Shown here: positions 63,186-64,000 of the stretch, one piece after another
How the letters are laid out: every line of letters begins with the position of its first letter
Position numbering within the stretch: the stretch's first letter is position 1
Source of the DNA: Flavobacteriaceae bacterium
GTDB lineage: Bacteria; Bacteroidota; Bacteroidia; Flavobacteriales; Flavobacteriaceae
NCBI GenBank assembly: GCA_009886625.1
Contig: QXZA01000018.1
Span: forward strand, 1-64,000
Length of the DNA stretch: 64,000 bases
Reading direction: 5' to 3'
Program-made: the position numbers and the translations under genes
Notes under the pieces: generated by a model
Seen by the model: the letters and a program-made list of their open reading frames with translations, nothing else
The model's database searches: none
What the model was told of the DNA's origin: nothing

Positions 63186-64000
63186 ATGGACAATATATAT
63201 TTGTTAATGTTAGTGGCACTTGCTTTACTTGCAGTAGTTGACATTGTTGTGGGAGTCAGTAATGACGCAATCAATTTTTTAAACTCTGCTATTGGTTCAA
63301 AAGCTATTTCACTAAGAACAATAATGATCGTAGCAAGTTTAGGAATTTTTATTGGAGCCGTATTTTCAAGTGGAATGATGGAAGTAGCTCGGAAAGGTAT
63401 TTTCAATCCTGGATCTTTTTATTTTGATGAAATTATGGTCATTTTTATGGCGGTAATTATTACAGATATCTTGTTGCTTGATTTCTTTAATACTTTAGGT
63501 TTACCCACTTCTACTACAGTGTCTATTGTATTTAATCTTTTGGGAGCGTCTATTGTTATGTCACTTATTAAAATAGGTGCTTCGGATTCAGAAACTATAG
63601 CAGATTTAAGTAATTATATCAATACAGATAAAGCGATAACTATTATCAGCGGTATATTACTATCAGTTGTCATTGCCTTTTCAGTGGGGGCCTTTGTTCA
63701 GTGGATATCCAGAGTAATTTTTACATTTCAATTTGAGAAAAAAATTAAAAATTTTGGTGCTTTTTTTGGAGGAATTGCTCTTACTTCAATCACTTATTTT
63801 ATATTCATTAAAGGACTGAAAGGCACACCATATTACAAAGATTTATCTGGGATTTTAAAGAGTAATGAGATCTTAGTTGTCTTAGTCGCCTTCATTATTT
63901 TTACAATTTTTTCTTATTTGTTTCAGAAAATTTCACAGAAGAGCATCTTGCTTGTCATCATATTGGTGGGGACTTTTGGTTTGGCTTTGGCTTTTTCAGG
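63186..64000 (+). CDS. Inorganic phosphate transporter, PiT family (5' part)
   Basis: The frame opens at ATG 63186 and runs without stop to the window end (at least 271 codons). The start reads MDNIYLLMLVALALLAVVDI. The first signature is GVSNDAINFLNSAIGS (a PiT GxNDxxN motif), and the conserved proline-serine loop is LGLPTSTTVSIVFNLLGAS. About seven hydrophobic helices are present so far. The family uses Na+ or H+ to import phosphate. The missing C-terminal half lies beyond the window, so the length and any fused PhoU-like domain cannot be judged. Confidence 0.92.
   Translation, partial: MDNIYLLMLVALALLAVVDIVVGVSNDAINFLNSAIGSKAISLRTIMIVASLGIFIGAVFSSGMMEVARKGIFNPGSFYFDEIMVIFMAVIITDILLLDFFNTLGLPTSTTVSIVFNLLGASIVMSLIKIGASDSETIADLSNYINTDKAITIISGILLSVVIAFSVGAFVQWISRVIFTFQFEKKIKNFGAFFGGIALTSITYFIFIKGLKGTPYYKDLSGILKSNEILVVLVAFIIFTIFSYLFQKISQKSILLVIILVGTFGLALAFS

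Noticed and set aside
1-64000. CRISPR arrays, insertion sequences, prophage, restriction or toxin-antitoxin systems
   Set aside because: No regularly spaced repeats, transposase motifs, phage structural genes or known defence families were seen on either strand.

Overview
The window is a chromosomal segment of a member of Bacteroidota, almost certainly a marine-type flavobacterium (Flavobacteriaceae-like). The DNA is AT-rich. Several genes carry the Bacteroidota -7 promoter motif TAnnTTTG close to the start codon, and strong Shine-Dalgarno sequences are generally lacking. The gene families and neighbourhoods are typical of flavobacteria: b558-type SdhCAB, single-chain GlyRS next to comF and an Ig-like lipoprotein, BNR/VPS10-like secreted proteins, a bacilliredoxin and a TerB-DnaJ fusion. 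The assignment rests on recognition of protein families, not on a database search.

Layout. 1-1447: tRNA-Asn, cut by the window edge, and the RseP-type site-2 protease. 1578-6088: a SCO1 copper chaperone, a ferrous-iron operon (feoA, feoB and an unlisted 43-codon Cys-rich membrane peptide) behind a DtxR-like palindrome, and an MFS permease. 6138-13882: Xaa-Pro aminopeptidase, the sdhCAB operon, a HAD phosphatase with a serine hydrolase, and an omega-amidase. 13806-18377: an Ig-like lipoprotein, a decayed comF pseudogene, GlyRS and a secreted beta-barrel-like protein. 18480-25184: exonuclease III, an OmpA-like lipoprotein, an aldo/keto reductase, and a secreted protein paired with a BNR-repeat protein. 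25253-31058: a leftward block holding a dual ABC ATPase, GMC oxidoreductase, exonuclease, serine hydrolase and O6-alkylguanine-DNA methyltransferase.

31160-35883 is a tight four-gene operon that encodes a complete trans-4-hydroxy-L-proline degradation route to 2-oxoglutarate: epimerase, FAD oxidase, deaminase and 2-oxoglutarate semialdehyde dehydrogenase. It abuts a truncated lipoprotein pseudogene. 36194-45388 is a haem island: hemA-C-D-E-F leftward, then a cation/proton antiporter and hemB, with a divergent AraC regulator-hemH-MATE operon. hemJ lies nearby at 49966. Together these cover every step from glutamyl-tRNA to protohaem except HemL.

46831-64000: a second BNR-repeat protein, hemJ with a histidine kinase, PlsC, bacilliredoxin, TerB-DnaJ, a HupE/UreJ-like protein, dCMP deaminase, the CtpA protease, MarC, a DUF3109 protein, the class Ia ribonucleotide reductase nrdB-nrdA, and a phosphate-uptake pair (OprP-like porin and PiT permease, the latter cut by the window end). 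The phosphate pair is preceded by TAAC repeats that resemble a PhoP/PhoB site.

Most of the window is core housekeeping. I see no CRISPR array, prophage, insertion sequence or defence system. The most informative oddities are the two pseudogenes, the probable breakpoint beside the hydroxyproline operon, the regulatory palindromes, and the Cys-rich insert in ferrochelatase.
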